From Nicotiana tabacum (Eukaryota > Streptophyta > Magnoliopsida > Solanales > Solanaceae), in assembly GCF_000715075.1 (NCBI RefSeq), contig NC_134082.1:145874948-145938947 (forward strand): a stretch of 64,000 bases of DNA, given 5' to 3'. Positions within the stretch are counted from its first letter, which is position 1; every line of letters begins with the position of its first letter. Below, in pieces: positions 12,297-24,775 of this stretch. Below the pieces are notes generated by a model. That model worked only from the letters and a program-made list of their open reading frames with translations. It had not been told where the DNA came from and searched no databases. Position numbers and translations under genes: made by a program.

Positions 12297-13409
12297 GACG
12301 AGATTTTCACTTATTTTGCATTTTTTCAAAAACCCCAAAAACATAAGAGGCGATTTTTCAAACAACCTTTCTTCTCCAAATCAATTGTAAGTCATTTTTA
12401 TCTAGTTTTCTTTAATCATTAACATTTTTTACATGATTTTAACTTCAAATCAATTATTTTCATGGGGGGATTGGGTGTTTTGGGATAGAACCTAGTTTTT
12501 TCAAAAATCGGGGATTTAGACCTCGATTTGAGGTCCGATTTCAAAACAAATTACATATTTGAGCTCGTAGGGGAATGGGTAATCGGGTTTTGATTCGAAC
12601 CTTGGGTTTTGACCACGTGGGCCCGGGGGCGATTTTGACTTTTAGGTAAAACTTTGGAAAACTCATTTTCATGCATTCAAATTGATTCATCTAGCATTTA
12701 TTGATGTAATTAAGTAACTTGTGGCTAGATACGAGCGAATTGGTGGTGGAATCAATGGGAAAAGCTATAATTGAATCTTGAGTTGTGTCCGGCATCGAGG
12801 TAAGTGTTTGGTCTAACCTTAGCTTGATGGATTAGGAGTTGAGTCTTATTTGCTACGTGATAATTATTGAGTATGGCGTATAGGCATGGTGACGAGTATC
12901 TATACGTTGGTGTCTAGCATGACTGTGAGTCTTTAAATTTTAAAGATCTTGATTTCATTGTATCTTTCATACCTTGGTGATGATTTCTAATTGTTATGGA
13001 GAGTTTGTGGAAGGAATTGTAACCTTGAACATCGAGGAGCATTAGCTCAAGTTATATTATGAATTGTGAAAGTATATGAGATGATTGAACCCTTTGGAGC
13101 ATTGGCTCAAGTTATATTATGAATTGTGAAAGTATATGAGATGATTGAACCCTTTGGAGCATTGGCTCAAGTGGTAAAGTGAGTTATGAAATAAAAGTGA
13201 AAGAAAGAGAAAGAGTTATTAAATTGTCCCCTTGCCGGGATATTGTTGCTTTGTTGATTATCTCTCTTGCCGGGATGTTGAGATTATTGATGTTGTTCCC
13301 TTGACGGGATTTAATTGTTTAACTGTTGTTCCCTTGACGGGATCTCTATTACTATTTTGTTTATTCCCTTGCCCCTTGCTTGTGATTGTTGTTTAGGTGA
13401 GGAAGAGTG

Positions 13410-13635
13410 TTAAAGCACGAAGGGTGATGTCGTGCATTGTTTGCTATTGTGAAGAAAGAGTGTAAAGCACGAAGGGTGATGTCGTGTCGTACGATGTACC
13501 ATTCCGTACCGATTTTCATTGAATATATGGTGAGGAAAGAGAGTAAAAGCACGAAGGGTGGTGTCGTGCACACTTTTATTATAAAATTGCTTTGGAGAGG
13601 ATGAGAGTAAAAGCACGAAGGGTGATGCCGTGCAA
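13410..13635. repeat. Interspersed GCACGA...TCGTGC repeats in the 5' LTR
   Basis: Four copies of AGCACGAAGGGTG(A/G)TG(T/C)CGTGC at 50-80 bp intervals; each is an imperfect inverted repeat (GCACGA/TCGTGC). The 3' LTR has five copies between about 21580 and 21866. Confidence 0.85.
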
Positions 13636-14351
13636 ATTGTTGATTTCTGATTCTTTGTTGATATTCGAGTTATGTGGTTTCTTTCCTTACTTGATGCTTT
13701 CTATTCGGAACTGTTATCTCCCCACAGCATATTTTTCCCTCCCACATTGACTGGTTATTTTCTGTATTTCTTTTCTGTTGTATATACACTTGAACTGCAT
13801 AGGTTTATTTGGTAGTTTAGTCCTAGTTTCGTCACTACTTTGCCGAGGTTAGGCTAGACACTTACCAACATATGGGGTTGGTTGTATTGATACTACACTC
13901 TGCACTGTGTGCAGATTCAGGAGCAGCTTTCGGATAGTAGTTGGATTTCTTTCTTCAGTCCACCCAGAGACCCAAGGTAGACTGCAGGCGTCCGCAGGCC
14001 ATGACGTCTCCCTCTATCTCTACTTCTTGTTTCATCCTCTCTTATTCGGAAACAGCGTACTGTTATTTCTTCAGACCTTGTATGTAGAAATCTTAGATAG
14101 TCTGTGACACTGTGACACCAGGTTTTGGGTATTTGAGGTTTTAAAAGTTGTAATAGACGTAGACTTAAGATATTTAATTGTTGACTTCTGCTAAATTATT
14201 TAAAGTTCCGCTGTTATCATGTTATCGCCTTGTGTTTGTTAAAATGAAACAATATGGAAGTGTAGCAAGTAGTTAAGGTTTGGCTTGCCTAGCTCCCATT
14301 AGTAGGCACCATCACGACCCCCGAGGTTGGAAAATTCGGGTCGTGACAAGT

Positions 14352-14366
14352 TGGTTTCAGGGCTCT
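14352..14366 (+). other. Primer-binding site, initiator tRNA-Met type, degenerate
   Basis: TGGTTTCAGGGCTCT begins three bases after the 5' LTR and resembles TGGTATCAGAGC, the complement of the plant initiator methionine tRNA 3' end, with substitutions. Confidence 0.65.
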
Positions 14367-14545
14367 AGGTTACATAGGTCTCACAGTTCACAGACAAGCT
14401 TAGTAGAGTCTGAGGGATCGGTACGGAGACGTTTGTATTTATCCCTCAAATGCTACAGAGTTAGGAAAAACTTCACATTTGTTCTTTCTCGTCATGCGGA
14501 TTTGTTTCTCAATACTAATTGAACATCTACTCTGTTCTTTTGCAG

Positions 14546-16200
14546 ATGGCGCGAACACGCGCTTTCTCATCCTCCGCTCAGTGCCTGAGCCCCTAGCAGT
14601 TGCTCCCACGAGGGGCAGAGGGCGAGGCCAAAGTTATGCTAGAGGCCGAGGTAGGGGCAGATCTCAGCCCCGAGCAGCAGCCCCAATGACGGAGCCTCAA
14701 GTTGATTTTGATGAGGAGGTTCCAGCTCCAGTAGTTGTGAGCACGTGATTTTTGCCTCACGAAAACTAACTCCTTCGCACCCCCTGCCGGGGGCGGAAAG
14801 AGGAGGTGTGACAGTAGTTTCGGTAGGCCCAGCTCAGGTCCTAGAGGGGTTTATTGCTACCCTAGTTCTTTAGGATGCTCTGGTCCGATTAGTGGGCCTC
14901 ATGAAGAGTGTCACCGGGGCAGGCTTGCTTCCTATAGCACAAGGCATCTCTCAGGCTGGAGGAGGGCCCCAGACTCCTGCTACTCGCACTCCAGAGCAGG
15001 TAGCTCCTCAGATTCAGACTCCAGCAATTCAACTAGTTGGAGCAGTACAACCGGGTGTGGTAGCTCAGACCGGTGATGGAGCGGCTATGTCCGCCGATGC
15101 TTTGTGGAGACTGGATAGGTTCACCAAGCTCTTCACTTCTACTTTCAGCGGTGCATCTACTGAGGATCCCCAGGATTATCTAGACAGCTGCCACGAGGTT
15201 CTCAGGAACATGGGTATTGCTGAGACTTGGTGGAGGGATTATTGCTTAGCGAGACCAGCCGGATCGCCAGCCTTGACTTGGGAGCAGTTTACAGTATTAT
15301 TCCTAGAGAAGTTTCTCCACATTACTCAAAGAGAGGCCTATCGGAGGTAGTTTGAGCGCCTCCAGCAGGGTTCCATGATTGTTACCCAGTATGATACCAG
15401 GTTCATCGACTTAGCTCGCCATGCTCTCATTATACTCCCAACCGAGAGAGAGAGGGTGAGGAGGTTTATTGATGGTCTTATTCAGCCGATTCGTCTTCAG
15501 ATAGCTAGAGAGGCTGGGAGTGAGATTACTTTTCAGGAGGCGACCAATATGGCCCGTAGAGTTAAGATGGTTCTGTCACAGGTAGGCGGTCATGGGTCAG
15601 ACAAGAGGCCCCGTCATTTAGGCCGATTCAGTGGTACCTCATCCAGAGGTCGAGATTCATATGGTAGAGTCCATCCTCCTAGACCCTTTCAGTCAGCACT
15701 CCAGGTTTCTTATGGTACTTCAGGTGGTCGTGGTCCCCAGATATAGTATCCCGATCAGCAGTCCTACAATGCACCACCCGCTCCTATCAGTGCACCACCG
15801 CTTCAAAGTTTTCGGAGTGGTCTTTCAGGTCATCATGGCCAGCAGTCTCAGCAGCCGAGGGCTAGTTACAGGTGTGGTGATCCGGGTCACATTGCCTGGT
15901 TTTGCCCTCGAGCACCGAGTAACTCTCAACATTAAGGTTCTCGTGCTATGGTACAGGTATCAGGTGTTCCACAGCCCGCCCAGCCAGCTAGAGGTGGGGT
16001 TAGAGGTGCTAGAGGTGGGGGTAGAGGTGCTAAAGGTGGAGGTAGAGGTACTAGAGGTGGAGCTCAGGCCGCTAGAGGTAGAGACCGGCCAGCTGCAAGC
16101 CATCCCAGATATGTAGTTCAGGGTGGTGGGGCCCAACCCCGATGTTACGCCCTTCCACTAGACCCGAGGCTGAGGCTTCAAATGCAGTCATTACATGTAC
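14546..16200 (+). pseudogene. gag of the Tekay-like element, broken
   Basis: Gag packages element RNA in cytoplasmic particles. The frame opens at ATG 14546 but shifts after about 16 codons. An RGRGRGQ / RGRGRGR basic stretch follows and then a 78-bp insertion (14736-14813). The capsid-like core (DALWRLDRFTKLF, DPQDYLDSCHEVL, then RFIDGLIQPIRLQIA) reads in one frame but with TAG stops near 14872, at 15348 and 15744, and TAA at 15933. A zinc knuckle RCGDPGHIAWFCPR (about 15870-15913) has lost its first cysteine, which is Ser. A Gly/Arg-rich tail (15975-16110) follows. A frameshift near 16145 separates gag from protease. Confidence 0.88.
14736..14813 (+). mobile_element. 78-bp LTR-like miniature insertion in gag
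   Basis: The segment begins TGTGAGCACGTGATTTTTGC and ends GGTGTGACA, so it has TG...CA ends, and is flanked by the perfect 5-bp duplication GTAGT (14731-14735 and 14814-14818). Its start resembles the LTR start at 24005. It could be a solo LTR of a very short-LTR element or the two ends left by an internally deleted larger LTR. With its duplication it adds 83 bp and shifts the gag frame. Confidence 0.75.
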
Positions 16201-19200
16201 TATTCTGGTTTGTGATATAGATGCTTTCGTGTTATTTGATCCAGGGTTTACCTACTCGTATGTGTCATCTTATTTTGCACCATATCTAGTCATGCCTAAT
16301 GATTCATTGAGTATTCCTGTTTATGTGTCTACACCGGTGGGTGATTCTATTGTGGTAGATCAAGTCCATCGTTCTTGTATTGTGGTGATTGGGGGTTTTG
16401 AGACTTGTGTGGATTTGTTGCTTCTAGACATGGTCGATTTTGATATTATAGTGGGGATGGACTGGTTATCACCTTACCACGCTATCTTAAATTGTCATGC
16501 CAAGACTGTGACCTTAGGTTTACCGGATTTGCCCCGTTTAGAGTGGAGAGGGACTCCTGGTCATTCTACCCGCAGTGTTATCTCGTATGTGAAAGCTCGG
16601 CGTATGGTCGAGAAGGGGTGTTTGGCATATGTTCGTGATTCTAGTGCTGAGGTCCCTTCTATTGAATCTGTGCCAGTTGTTCAAGAGTTTCCTGATGTTT
16701 TCCCTTCAGACCTGTTGGGTATGCCACCCAATAGGGATATTGACTTTTGCATTGATTTGGCTCCGGGCACTCAACCCATTTCTATCCCGTCGTATCATAT
16801 GGCCCCGCCGGAGTTGAAAGAGTTGAAGGAGCATTTGCAAGACTTGCTTGAGAAGGGTTTCATTAGACCTAGTGTTTCGCCTTGGGGTGCGCCGGTGTTG
16901 TTTGTTAAGAAGAAGGACGGATCAATAAGAATGTGTATTGATTACCGACAGTTGAACAAGGTTACAATCAAGAATAAGTATCCATTACCGAGGATCGATG
17001 ATTTTGCTTGATCAGCTGCAGGGTGACAAGGTGTTTTCAAAGATTGATTTGAGATCTGGCTACCATCAGTTGAGGATTAGGGCATCTGATGTCCCTAAGA
17101 CAGCTTTTCGTACTCGGTACGAGCATTATGAGTTCCTGGTCATGTCATTTGGGTTAACCAATGCCCCAGCAACTTTTATGGATTTGATGAACTGAGTGTT
17201 CAGGCCTTATTTGGACTCGTTCGTGATAGTCTTCATTGATGATATTTGATATATTCCCGCAGCTGGGAGGAACACGAGCAGCATCTTAGAGTGGTTCTTC
17301 AGACCTTGAGGGATAGTCAGTTATATGCTAAGTTCTCGAAATGTGAGTTTTAGTTGAGTTCAGTTGCATTTCTGGGTCATGTTGTATCAGTAGAGGGTAT
17401 TCAGGTTGATCCGAAGAAGATTGAGGCAGTCAAGAACTGGCCTACACCAGCATTAGCTACAGATATTCGGAGTTTCTTGGAATTGGCAAGCTACTATCGT
17501 CGGTTCGTGGAGGGGTTCTCATCTATCGCAGCCCCGATGACCAGGCTGACCCAGAAGGGTGCCCAGTTCAGATGGTTAGACGAGTGTGAGGCGAGCTTTC
17601 AGAAGCTTAAGTTAGCTCTGACTACGGCACCGGTGTTGGTTTTGCCCACAGGTTCAGGGCCTTATACAGTTTATTGTGATGCATCTCGTATTGGGCTTGG
17701 TGCAGTGTTGATGCAGGATGGCAAGGTCATTGCCTATGCTTCGCGGCAGTTGAAGATTCATGAGAAGAACTCTCCGATTCATGACTTGGAGTTGGCAGCC
17801 ATTGTTCACACATTGAAGATTTGGAGGCATTATCTGTATGGCGTGGCATGTGAGGTGTTCACGGATCACAAGAGTCTTCAGTATTTGTTCAAGCAAAATG
17901 AGTTGAATTTGAGACAGAGGAGGTGGTTGGAGTTGTTGAAAGATTATGATATCACTATCTTGTATCATCAGAGAAAGGCCAATGTGGTGGCCGATGCGTT
18001 GAGTAGGAAGTCAGCCAGTATGAGCACTCTTGCTTATATTCCGGTCGGTGCGAGACCGCTTGCTTTGGACGTTCAGGCTTTGGCCAATCAGTTTGTGAGG
18101 TTGGATATTTCTGAGCCTAGTCATGTATTGGCCTGCACGGTCGCTCGTTCTTCTTTATTGGAGCGTATCCGTGGCCGGCAGTATGATGATCCACATTTGT
18201 GTGTCCTTAGAGCCACGGTGCAACGCGGAAGTGCCAAGCAGGTTACCTTAGATGATGATGGCGTTTTGAGATTGTAGGGTCGAGTTTGTGTGCCTAATGT
18301 GGATGGGCTCCAAGAGTTGATTTTAGAGGAGGCCCATAGCTCCCGGTACTCTATTCATCCAGGTGTCGCGAAGATGTATCAGGATTTACGGCAGCATTAT
18401 TGGTGGCGGAGAATGAAGAAGGATATCGTTGCATATGTAGCTCGATGTTTGAATTGTCAGCAGGTTAAGTACGAGCATCAGAGGCCTGGTGGTTTATTTC
18501 AGAGGATTGAGCTTCTTGAGTGGAAGCGGGAGCGGATCACTATAGATTTCGTTGTTGGACTCCCGCAGACTCGAAGTAAGTTCGACGTAGTATGGGTCAT
18601 TGTTGATAGGTTGACCAAGTCAGCGCATTTCATTCCTGTGGCAGTCTTATATTCATCTGAGAGGTTAGCTGAGATCTATATCCGGGAGATTATTCGTCTT
18701 CATGGTGTACCTGTATCTATCATTTTGGACTGAGGTACGTAGTTTACCTCGCGTTTCTGGAGAGCAGTTCAGCGAGAGTTGGGCACCCAGGTTGATTTAA
18801 GTATAACATTTCATCCTCAGACGGACGGGCAGTCCGAGCGGACTATTCAGATTTTAGAGGATATGCTCCGAGCTTGTGTCATTGACTTTGGAGGAACGTG
18901 GGATCAGTTTTTGGCTTTAGCAGAGTTTGCCTACAACAACAGTTACCAGTCGAGAATCCAAATTGCTCCTTATGAGGCTTTATATGGTAGGTGTCGATCT
19001 CCGGTTGGATGGTTTGAGCCGGGAGAGGCTCGATTGTTGGGTACGGATCTAGTTCAGGAGGCTTTGGACAAGGTCAGGATTATTCATGATAGGCTTCGTA
19101 CAGCTCAGTCCAGGCAAAAGAGTTATGTAGACCGCAAGGTTCGAGATGTGGTTTTTATGGTTGGAGAGCGGGTATTGCTCCGAGTGTCGCCTATGAAGGG

Positions 19201-19627
19201 CGTGATGAGATTTGGGGATAAGGGCAAGCTTAGCCCTAGGTTCATCGGTCAGTTTGAGATTCTTGATTGAGTGGGAGAGGTGGCTTATAGACTTGCATTG
19301 CCGCCGAGCTTATTAGCCGTGCATCCAGTGTTTCATGTGTCCATGCTCCAGAAATATCACGGTGATCCATCCCACGTGTTAGATTTCAGCACTGTCCAGT
19401 TGGACAAGGACTTTTCTTATGAGGAGGAGCCGGTAGCTATTCTAGACCGGCAGGTTCGTCAATTAAGGTCAAAGAGTTTTCCTTCTGTTCGTGTTCAGTG
19501 GAGAGGTCAGCCTCCTGAAGCATCGACCTGGGAGTCCGAGTCCGATATGCGGAGCCGTTATCCCCATCTTTTCCCCGACTCAGGTACTTCCTTCTTCTGT
19601 CCATTCGAGGACGAACGGTTGTTTTAG
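16142..19627 (+). pseudogene. pol (protease-RT-RNase H-integrase-chromodomain) of the Tekay-like element, broken
   Basis: Protease: LFDPGFT near 16240; the residue after Gly, usually Ser, is Phe. [22 protein letters not shown], then a 1-nt frameshift at about 17005, [27 protein letters not shown] at 17193, catalytic FIDD at 17232-17243 and another 1-nt shift right after it. RNase H: YCDAS...LGAVL, LELAAIV and [10 protein letters not shown] (17670-17890), with TAG at 17351 before it. Integrase: HHCC-type finger (CLNCQQVK near 18450), then two stops (18731 and a few codons on) next to the second catalytic Asp. Chromodomain: EEPVAILDRQVRQL to PPEASTWES (about 19425-19535), ending at a natural stop at 19627. 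At least two frameshifts and five stops remove activity. Confidence 0.93.
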
Positions 19628-19637
19628 AGGTGGAGAA

Positions 19638-22582
19638 TGTGATGACCATCACATGTTTTAAAACAAAATTTTCGTATTTTGAGGCCTTGAAAACCTTATT
19701 TAGAATCACTTCGATTTGCGTGCGCAGTCCGGGCGCGTAGCCATAAAGCTTAAATATGATAATCTGCGAAAAACGATAAGTTTTGATTATAAAATGAGCT
19801 AATTTGACTTCTGTCAACGTTTTGGGTAAACAGATCCGGACCCGTGATTTGACGGTCCCGGAGGGTCCATAGGAAAATATGGGATGGGCGTATGTCCGGA
19901 ATCGAATTCCGAGGTCCCAAGCCCGAGAAATGAATTTTTAAAGGAAATCATTTTCTGGAATTGTTTAAAGAAATTTGAAATGAAATTTACTTAGAACATG
20001 TTAGTATCAGGCCCGTATTTTGGTTACGGCTCCCGGTACAGGTCTTATATATGATTTAAGATGTTTCTGTGAAATTTTATGAAAAATTGATGTCATGTGA
20101 CATGATTCGGACTTAAATCGCAAAATTTATGTTTAAAGAAGTTTTGAGAAAATTTCATTGATCTCGAGACTTAATTTGATATTCATGATGTTATTTTGAT
20201 GATTTGATTACACGAGTAGGTCCATATGATATTTTTGAGTTAGTATGCATATTAGTTTGTAGTTTCGAGGGCTCAGGTGAGTTTCGGGTAGGTTCGGGAT
20301 GTTTTAGACTTAAAACCAGAAGTTGCAGGTCTCTGAACCCGCCAGTGCGGTCCGCACAAAATCATGTGCGACTGCGGAAAGGGGCCAGTGCGGTCCGCGT
20401 TCGGTTTCGTGCGGTGCGCGGTGGAGGCCTGTGCGACCGCAGTCCATTTCGTGCGGTCCGCACAGGGCACTGGACCACAGTACCTCAAGAAGGCCTGTAC
20501 GACCGCAGTCCATTTTGTGCGGTCCGCACAGGGGGTCTGAGAGGGGTATGAATAGACAAGATTTTCAGTTATTTTGCATTTTTCAAAAACCCCAAAAACA
20601 TAAGAGGCGATTTTGCAAACAACCTTTCTTTTCCAAATCAATTGTAAGTCATTTTTAGCTAGTTTTCTCCAATCATTAATATTTTTTAACATGATTTCAA
20701 CTTCAAATCAATTATTTTCATGGGGGAATTGGGTGTTTTGGGGTAGAACCTAGTTTTTTTAAAAATTGGGGATTTAGACCTCGATTTGAGGTCCGATTTC
20801 AAAACAAATTACATATTTGAGCTCGTAGGGGAATGTGTAATCGGGTTTTGGTTCGAACCTCGGGTTTTGACCACGTGGGCCCGAGGGGCGATTTAGACTT
20901 TTAGGTAGAATTTTGGAAAACTCATTTTCATGCATTCAAATTGATTCATCTAGCGTTTATTGATGTAATTAAGTAACTTCTGGCTAGATACCATCGAATT
21001 GGTGGTGGAATCAAGGGGAAAAGCTATAATTGAATCTTGAGTTGTGTTCGGGGCATCGAGGTAAGTGTTTGGTCTAACCTTAGCTTGAGGGATTAGGAGT
21101 TGAGTCTTATTTTCTACGTGATAATTGTTGAGTATGACATATAGGCATGGTGACGAGTATCTATATGTTGGTGTCTAGCATGACCGTGAGTCTTTAAATT
21201 TTGAAGATCTTGATTTCGTTGTATCTTTCATGCTTTGGTGATGATTTCTAATTGTTGTGGAAAGTTTGTGGAAGGAATTGTAACTTTTGAACATCGAGGA
21301 GCATTGACTCAAGTTATATTATGAATCGTAAAAGTATATGAGATGATTGAGCTCTTTGGAGCATTGGCTCAAGTGGTAAAGTGAGTTATAAAATAAAAGT
21401 GAAAGAAAGAGAAAGAGTTATTAAATTGTCCCCTTGTCGGGATATTGTTGCTTTGTTGATTATCTCCCTTGCCGAGATGTTGCGATTATTGATGTTGTTC
21501 CCTTGCCGGGATCTCTATTACTATTTTGTTTATTCCCTTGCCCCTTGCTTGTGATTGTTGTTTGGGTGAGGAAGAGTGTTAAAGCACGAAGGGTGATGCC
21601 GTGCATTGTTTGTTATTGTGAGGAAAGAGTGTAAAGCACGAAGGGTGATGCCGTGTCGTACGATGTACCATTCCGTACCGATTTTCATTGAATATATGGT
21701 GAGGAAAGAGAGTAAAAGCACAAAGGGTGGTGTCGTGCACATCTTTATTATATGATTGATTTGGTGAGGACGAAAGTAAAAGCACGAAAGGTGATGCCGT
21801 GCACACTTTTATTATAAAATTGCTTTGGAGAGGATGAAAGTAAAAGCACGAAGGGTGATACCGTGCAAATTGTTGATTTCTGATTCTTTGTTGATATTCG
21901 AGTTATGTAGTTTCTTTCCTTACTTGATGCTTTCTATTCAGAACTATTATCTCCCCACAACATGTTTTCCCCTCCCACATTGACTGGTTATTTTCTGTAT
22001 TTCTTTTCCGCTGTATATACACTTGAACTACACAGGTTTATTTGGTAGTCTAGTCCTAGTCTCGTCACTACTTTACCGAGGTTAGGCTAGAAACTTACCA
22101 GTAAATAGGGTCGGTTGTGCTGATACTACACTATGCATTGTGTGCAGACCCAGGAGCAACTTTTGGACAGTAGTTGGAGTGCTTTCTTCAGTCCACCCGG
22201 AGACCCAAGATAAACTGCAGGCGTCCGCAGGCCCTGGCGTCTCCCTCTATCTCTACTTCTTGTTTCATCCTCTCTTATTCGGAAACAACGTACTGTTATT
22301 TCTTCAAACCTTGTATGTAGAAATCTTAGATAGTCTGTGATACTATGACACTAGGTTTTGGGTATTTGAGGTTTTAAAAGTTGTAATAGACTTAGACTTA
22401 AGATATTTTAATTGTTGACTTCTGCTAAATTATTTAAAGTTCTGCTGTTATCATGTTATCGCCTTGTGTTTGTTAAAATGAAACAATATGAAAGCATAGA
22501 AAGTAGTTAAGGTTTGGCTTGCCTAGCTCCCATTAGTAGGCGCCATCACGACCCCCGAGGTTGGACAATCCGGATCGTGATA
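19638..22582 (+). repeat. 3' LTR of the Tekay-like element
   Basis: Runs from TGTGATGACC to ATCGTGATA, 2945 bp; the terminal CA has mutated to TA. It has one more copy of the GCACGA...CGTGC repeat than the 5' LTR. Confidence 0.94.
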
Positions 22583-22732
22583 TAAAGGTGGCTACACCAG
22601 TTCATGAAATCCGACAATTTGAAGCAACTCGAGGCAATGAAATTTGAAAGTTATGGGAAATTCCGGATTGCTTCAAGCCTAAAATACCATATTTCATAGA
22701 ATTGATTTTACAAGATGCAAGGGTAACATATT

Positions 22733-22989
22733 CGTTCTTTAATTTCACTTATTCTTAATGTTCTTCTTCTCTGTTGTGTTTATGCATTAATTTTCCACAA
22801 TCCTGAAATTTAGTTCCCAAAAAGATTTGTGACGTTAGTAGTGGTATTCAATTCCTAAAGTGTATAACTTTCTCATAGATTAAAGTTCTTCTTCTTTGTT
22901 GATTTTTACTTGCCTTTGGGTTCTAAAGATTGTAGATAGTTGAAATAGTAGTCATCATTTAAGCAAAAGGAAAGTATTTGTAGCATGTA
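22733..22989. other. Probable first-intron sequence of the RPA-like pseudogene
   Basis: AT-rich and non-coding, between a GT donor at 22733 and the composite insertion; ends with the target sequence CTGAC. Confidence 0.45.
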
Positions 22990-22994
22990 CTGAC

Positions 22995-23612
22995 TGTTGG
23001 GTTATGGACTGGGTCGACCCAGTTCGAAATGGACTGAGTCATTTGGGAAGATTGGGCCAATATAAGGGGCCATGTTCGAAATAATACTGAATGTTGCAAG
23101 TGGCGGCTCAAAAGGGGTAACGATGAGGAAGGTGAAGCAGAAACAACAGCGCTTGGTTCGTTTTTGTCCGAGTTTCGGGACTATTTGGTGCTGATTTTCA
23201 GCTGAGTCTTCGAGGTTGTTTACTGAGTTTTGGGTTCATTTTAGTGATGCTTTGGAGTAGAGGAAAGAAGAAGAAGCGAGGTGGAGGAGGTCAGTCATTG
23301 ACGTCGAGCTCAAGCTCGAGCTTGGCGTCGAACGACGAAGATGAAGTCGCGATGATGGTCGCTTGGTTGGAGACGGAGGCAGAAGCAACTGGTTGAGGGC
23401 GGCCATGGATGGGGTGTGAAGAAGCTTGGAGAAGAAGAAACAAAGGGAAAGGGGGGGAGCGGACCATTTTTTTTTGTTTTTTTTTAGTCTTTAGGGTTTT
23501 CTTCATTTTTCTTTTTTTGTTTTGTGTTGTTTGTAAGATAATAAGGGTGTTGGGTTATGGACTGGGTCGACCCAGTTTGAAATGGACTGGGTCGTTTGGG
23601 AAGATTGGGCCA
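22995..23612 (+). repeat. 65-bp direct repeats flanking a ~490-bp spacer
   Basis: TGTTGGGTTATGGACTGGGT begins at 22995 and again at 23548, each copy running about 65 bp to GGAAGATTGGGCCA with few mismatches. Both contain the palindrome GGGTCGACCC. Confidence 0.85.
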
Positions 23613-23991
23613 TTTTTTGGGCCTATGGCTTGAAATCGAAGAAGAGGCCCAAGTTTCAGAAAACTTATAGATATGAATCCTTGTAACTAGTAGCTGATAG
23701 GCTTAGTTAGTTTTCTTCATCTTTCATTTTTTGTAATAGCAGGACCGCGGACCGGAACCTCAACGGAATGGCACCTCGATCGGCTCTTCACCTCGGTACA
23801 CTCTACCATCTCTCTCATTTCCAAACTACACGTGGCCTGATTTCTCTATAACCAAGGATATGTAGGCAGCTCAGATACCAGGGCTCGGTCACATTCCTTT
23901 TCTTTTCCTTTAGTTTAGTCCCTCCAAATAAGGGTCGGGTCAGAAACATGTCTAGTCGTTCTTTGTCGGAAAACTCTTCGTGTTTCCAGTC

Positions 23992-24004
23992 AAAGAGGGG
24001 CAGC
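23992..24004 (+). other. Polypurine tract before an embedded LTR start
   Basis: AAAGAGGGGCAGC stands immediately before TGTAGACATGTGATTTTTGA. A purine tract followed by TGT is the usual junction of a Ty3/gypsy internal region and its 3' LTR. Confidence 0.6.
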
Positions 24005-24549
24005 TGTAGACATGTGATTTTTGACCCTTCCTAAGAATTTTCACATTTTTAGCGTAAATATTTAATTTAGGTCTAATATAGCTATTTTAGCTAATTTTGA
24101 CTATTTTACCTTATTTCGTCACAAAAAGAAAAATTACAAAATATATATATATACTTTAGTTTATGCGTTTCTCATAAATTTGAAAAATACAAAAATAGTA
24201 TCTTATTTTTGTACTTTATATAATTTCGAAAATTACAAAAAATAGTTACTAATGTCTTGCAGCCATTTTAATCTTTTGAAAATACAAAATTAGTACTTTG
24301 TATTTTTTTATCTTATCTTCATATAATTTCGAAAATTACAAAAAAATGGTTTCGTTAACGTTTTATAGTCATTTTAATCTTTAGAAAACACACACACACA
24401 AAAAAAAACAATACTTTATATTTTATCTTTATATAAAAACGAAAATCACAAAAATAGTTTTATTAATGTTTTGTAGCTATTTTAATCTTGAAAAAATATT
24501 AAAAAATAGTTTTGTTTTAAATGTCAGTCTTATTTTGGTAGTTATTTAC
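24005..24549 (+). repeat. Left arm of a long inverted repeat (LTR start)
   Basis: Pairs with 25696-26237 in inverted orientation over about 543 bp. Aligned by eye the arms differ at only a few percent of sites, mostly single-base or homopolymer changes. Confidence 0.92.
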
Positions 24550-24775
24550 TTACATAGGATTAATTGAACAACGTCGGATTCCTATCTATAAGTCTTCTGA
24601 AACTTGGTCTCGAATCTTGAATGGTGCTTCATGTAGACTTTGGATTTGAACCTTGAAACTTGCTAGTTGTAGATGCTAGTTCATCCTTCTTCAACTTTTC
24701 GGATCAGGACCAGGCTTGCAGTTCTTGCGACCTCAACCAACTACTGAGCAGAGGACATCTTTTCTACCCAGGCAT

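Larger units (their letters stand above)
11379..14348 (+). repeat. 5' LTR of the Tekay-like element
   Basis: Runs from TGTGATGACC to GTCGTGACA, 2970 bp, with TG...CA ends. Compared with the 3' LTR it carries a private 60-bp tandem duplication (13054-13113 and 13114-13173) and an extra CCCTTGACGGGAT unit. Confidence 0.94.
11379..22582 (+). mobile_element. Full-length Ty3/gypsy chromovirus, Tekay/Del-like clade, inactive
   Basis: The 11.2-kb element has long LTRs (11379-14348 and 19638-22582), a perfect 5-bp target duplication TAAAG (11374-11378 and 22583-22587), an initiator-methionine-type primer-binding site and a purine-rich tract before the 3' LTR. The internal order is gag, protease, RT, RNase H, integrase, chromodomain, which is the chromovirus order; LTRs near 3 kb and a chromodomain after integrase fit the Tekay clade. 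Multiple stops and frameshifts make it non-autonomous. It sits just upstream of the first RPA-like exon. Confidence 0.95.

Noticed and set aside
12051..12365. Overlapping open frames on both strands rich in CADRTKWT-type words
   Set aside because: Caused by the palindromic GTGCGGTCCGCAC repeats in the LTR, seen again near 20310-20690.
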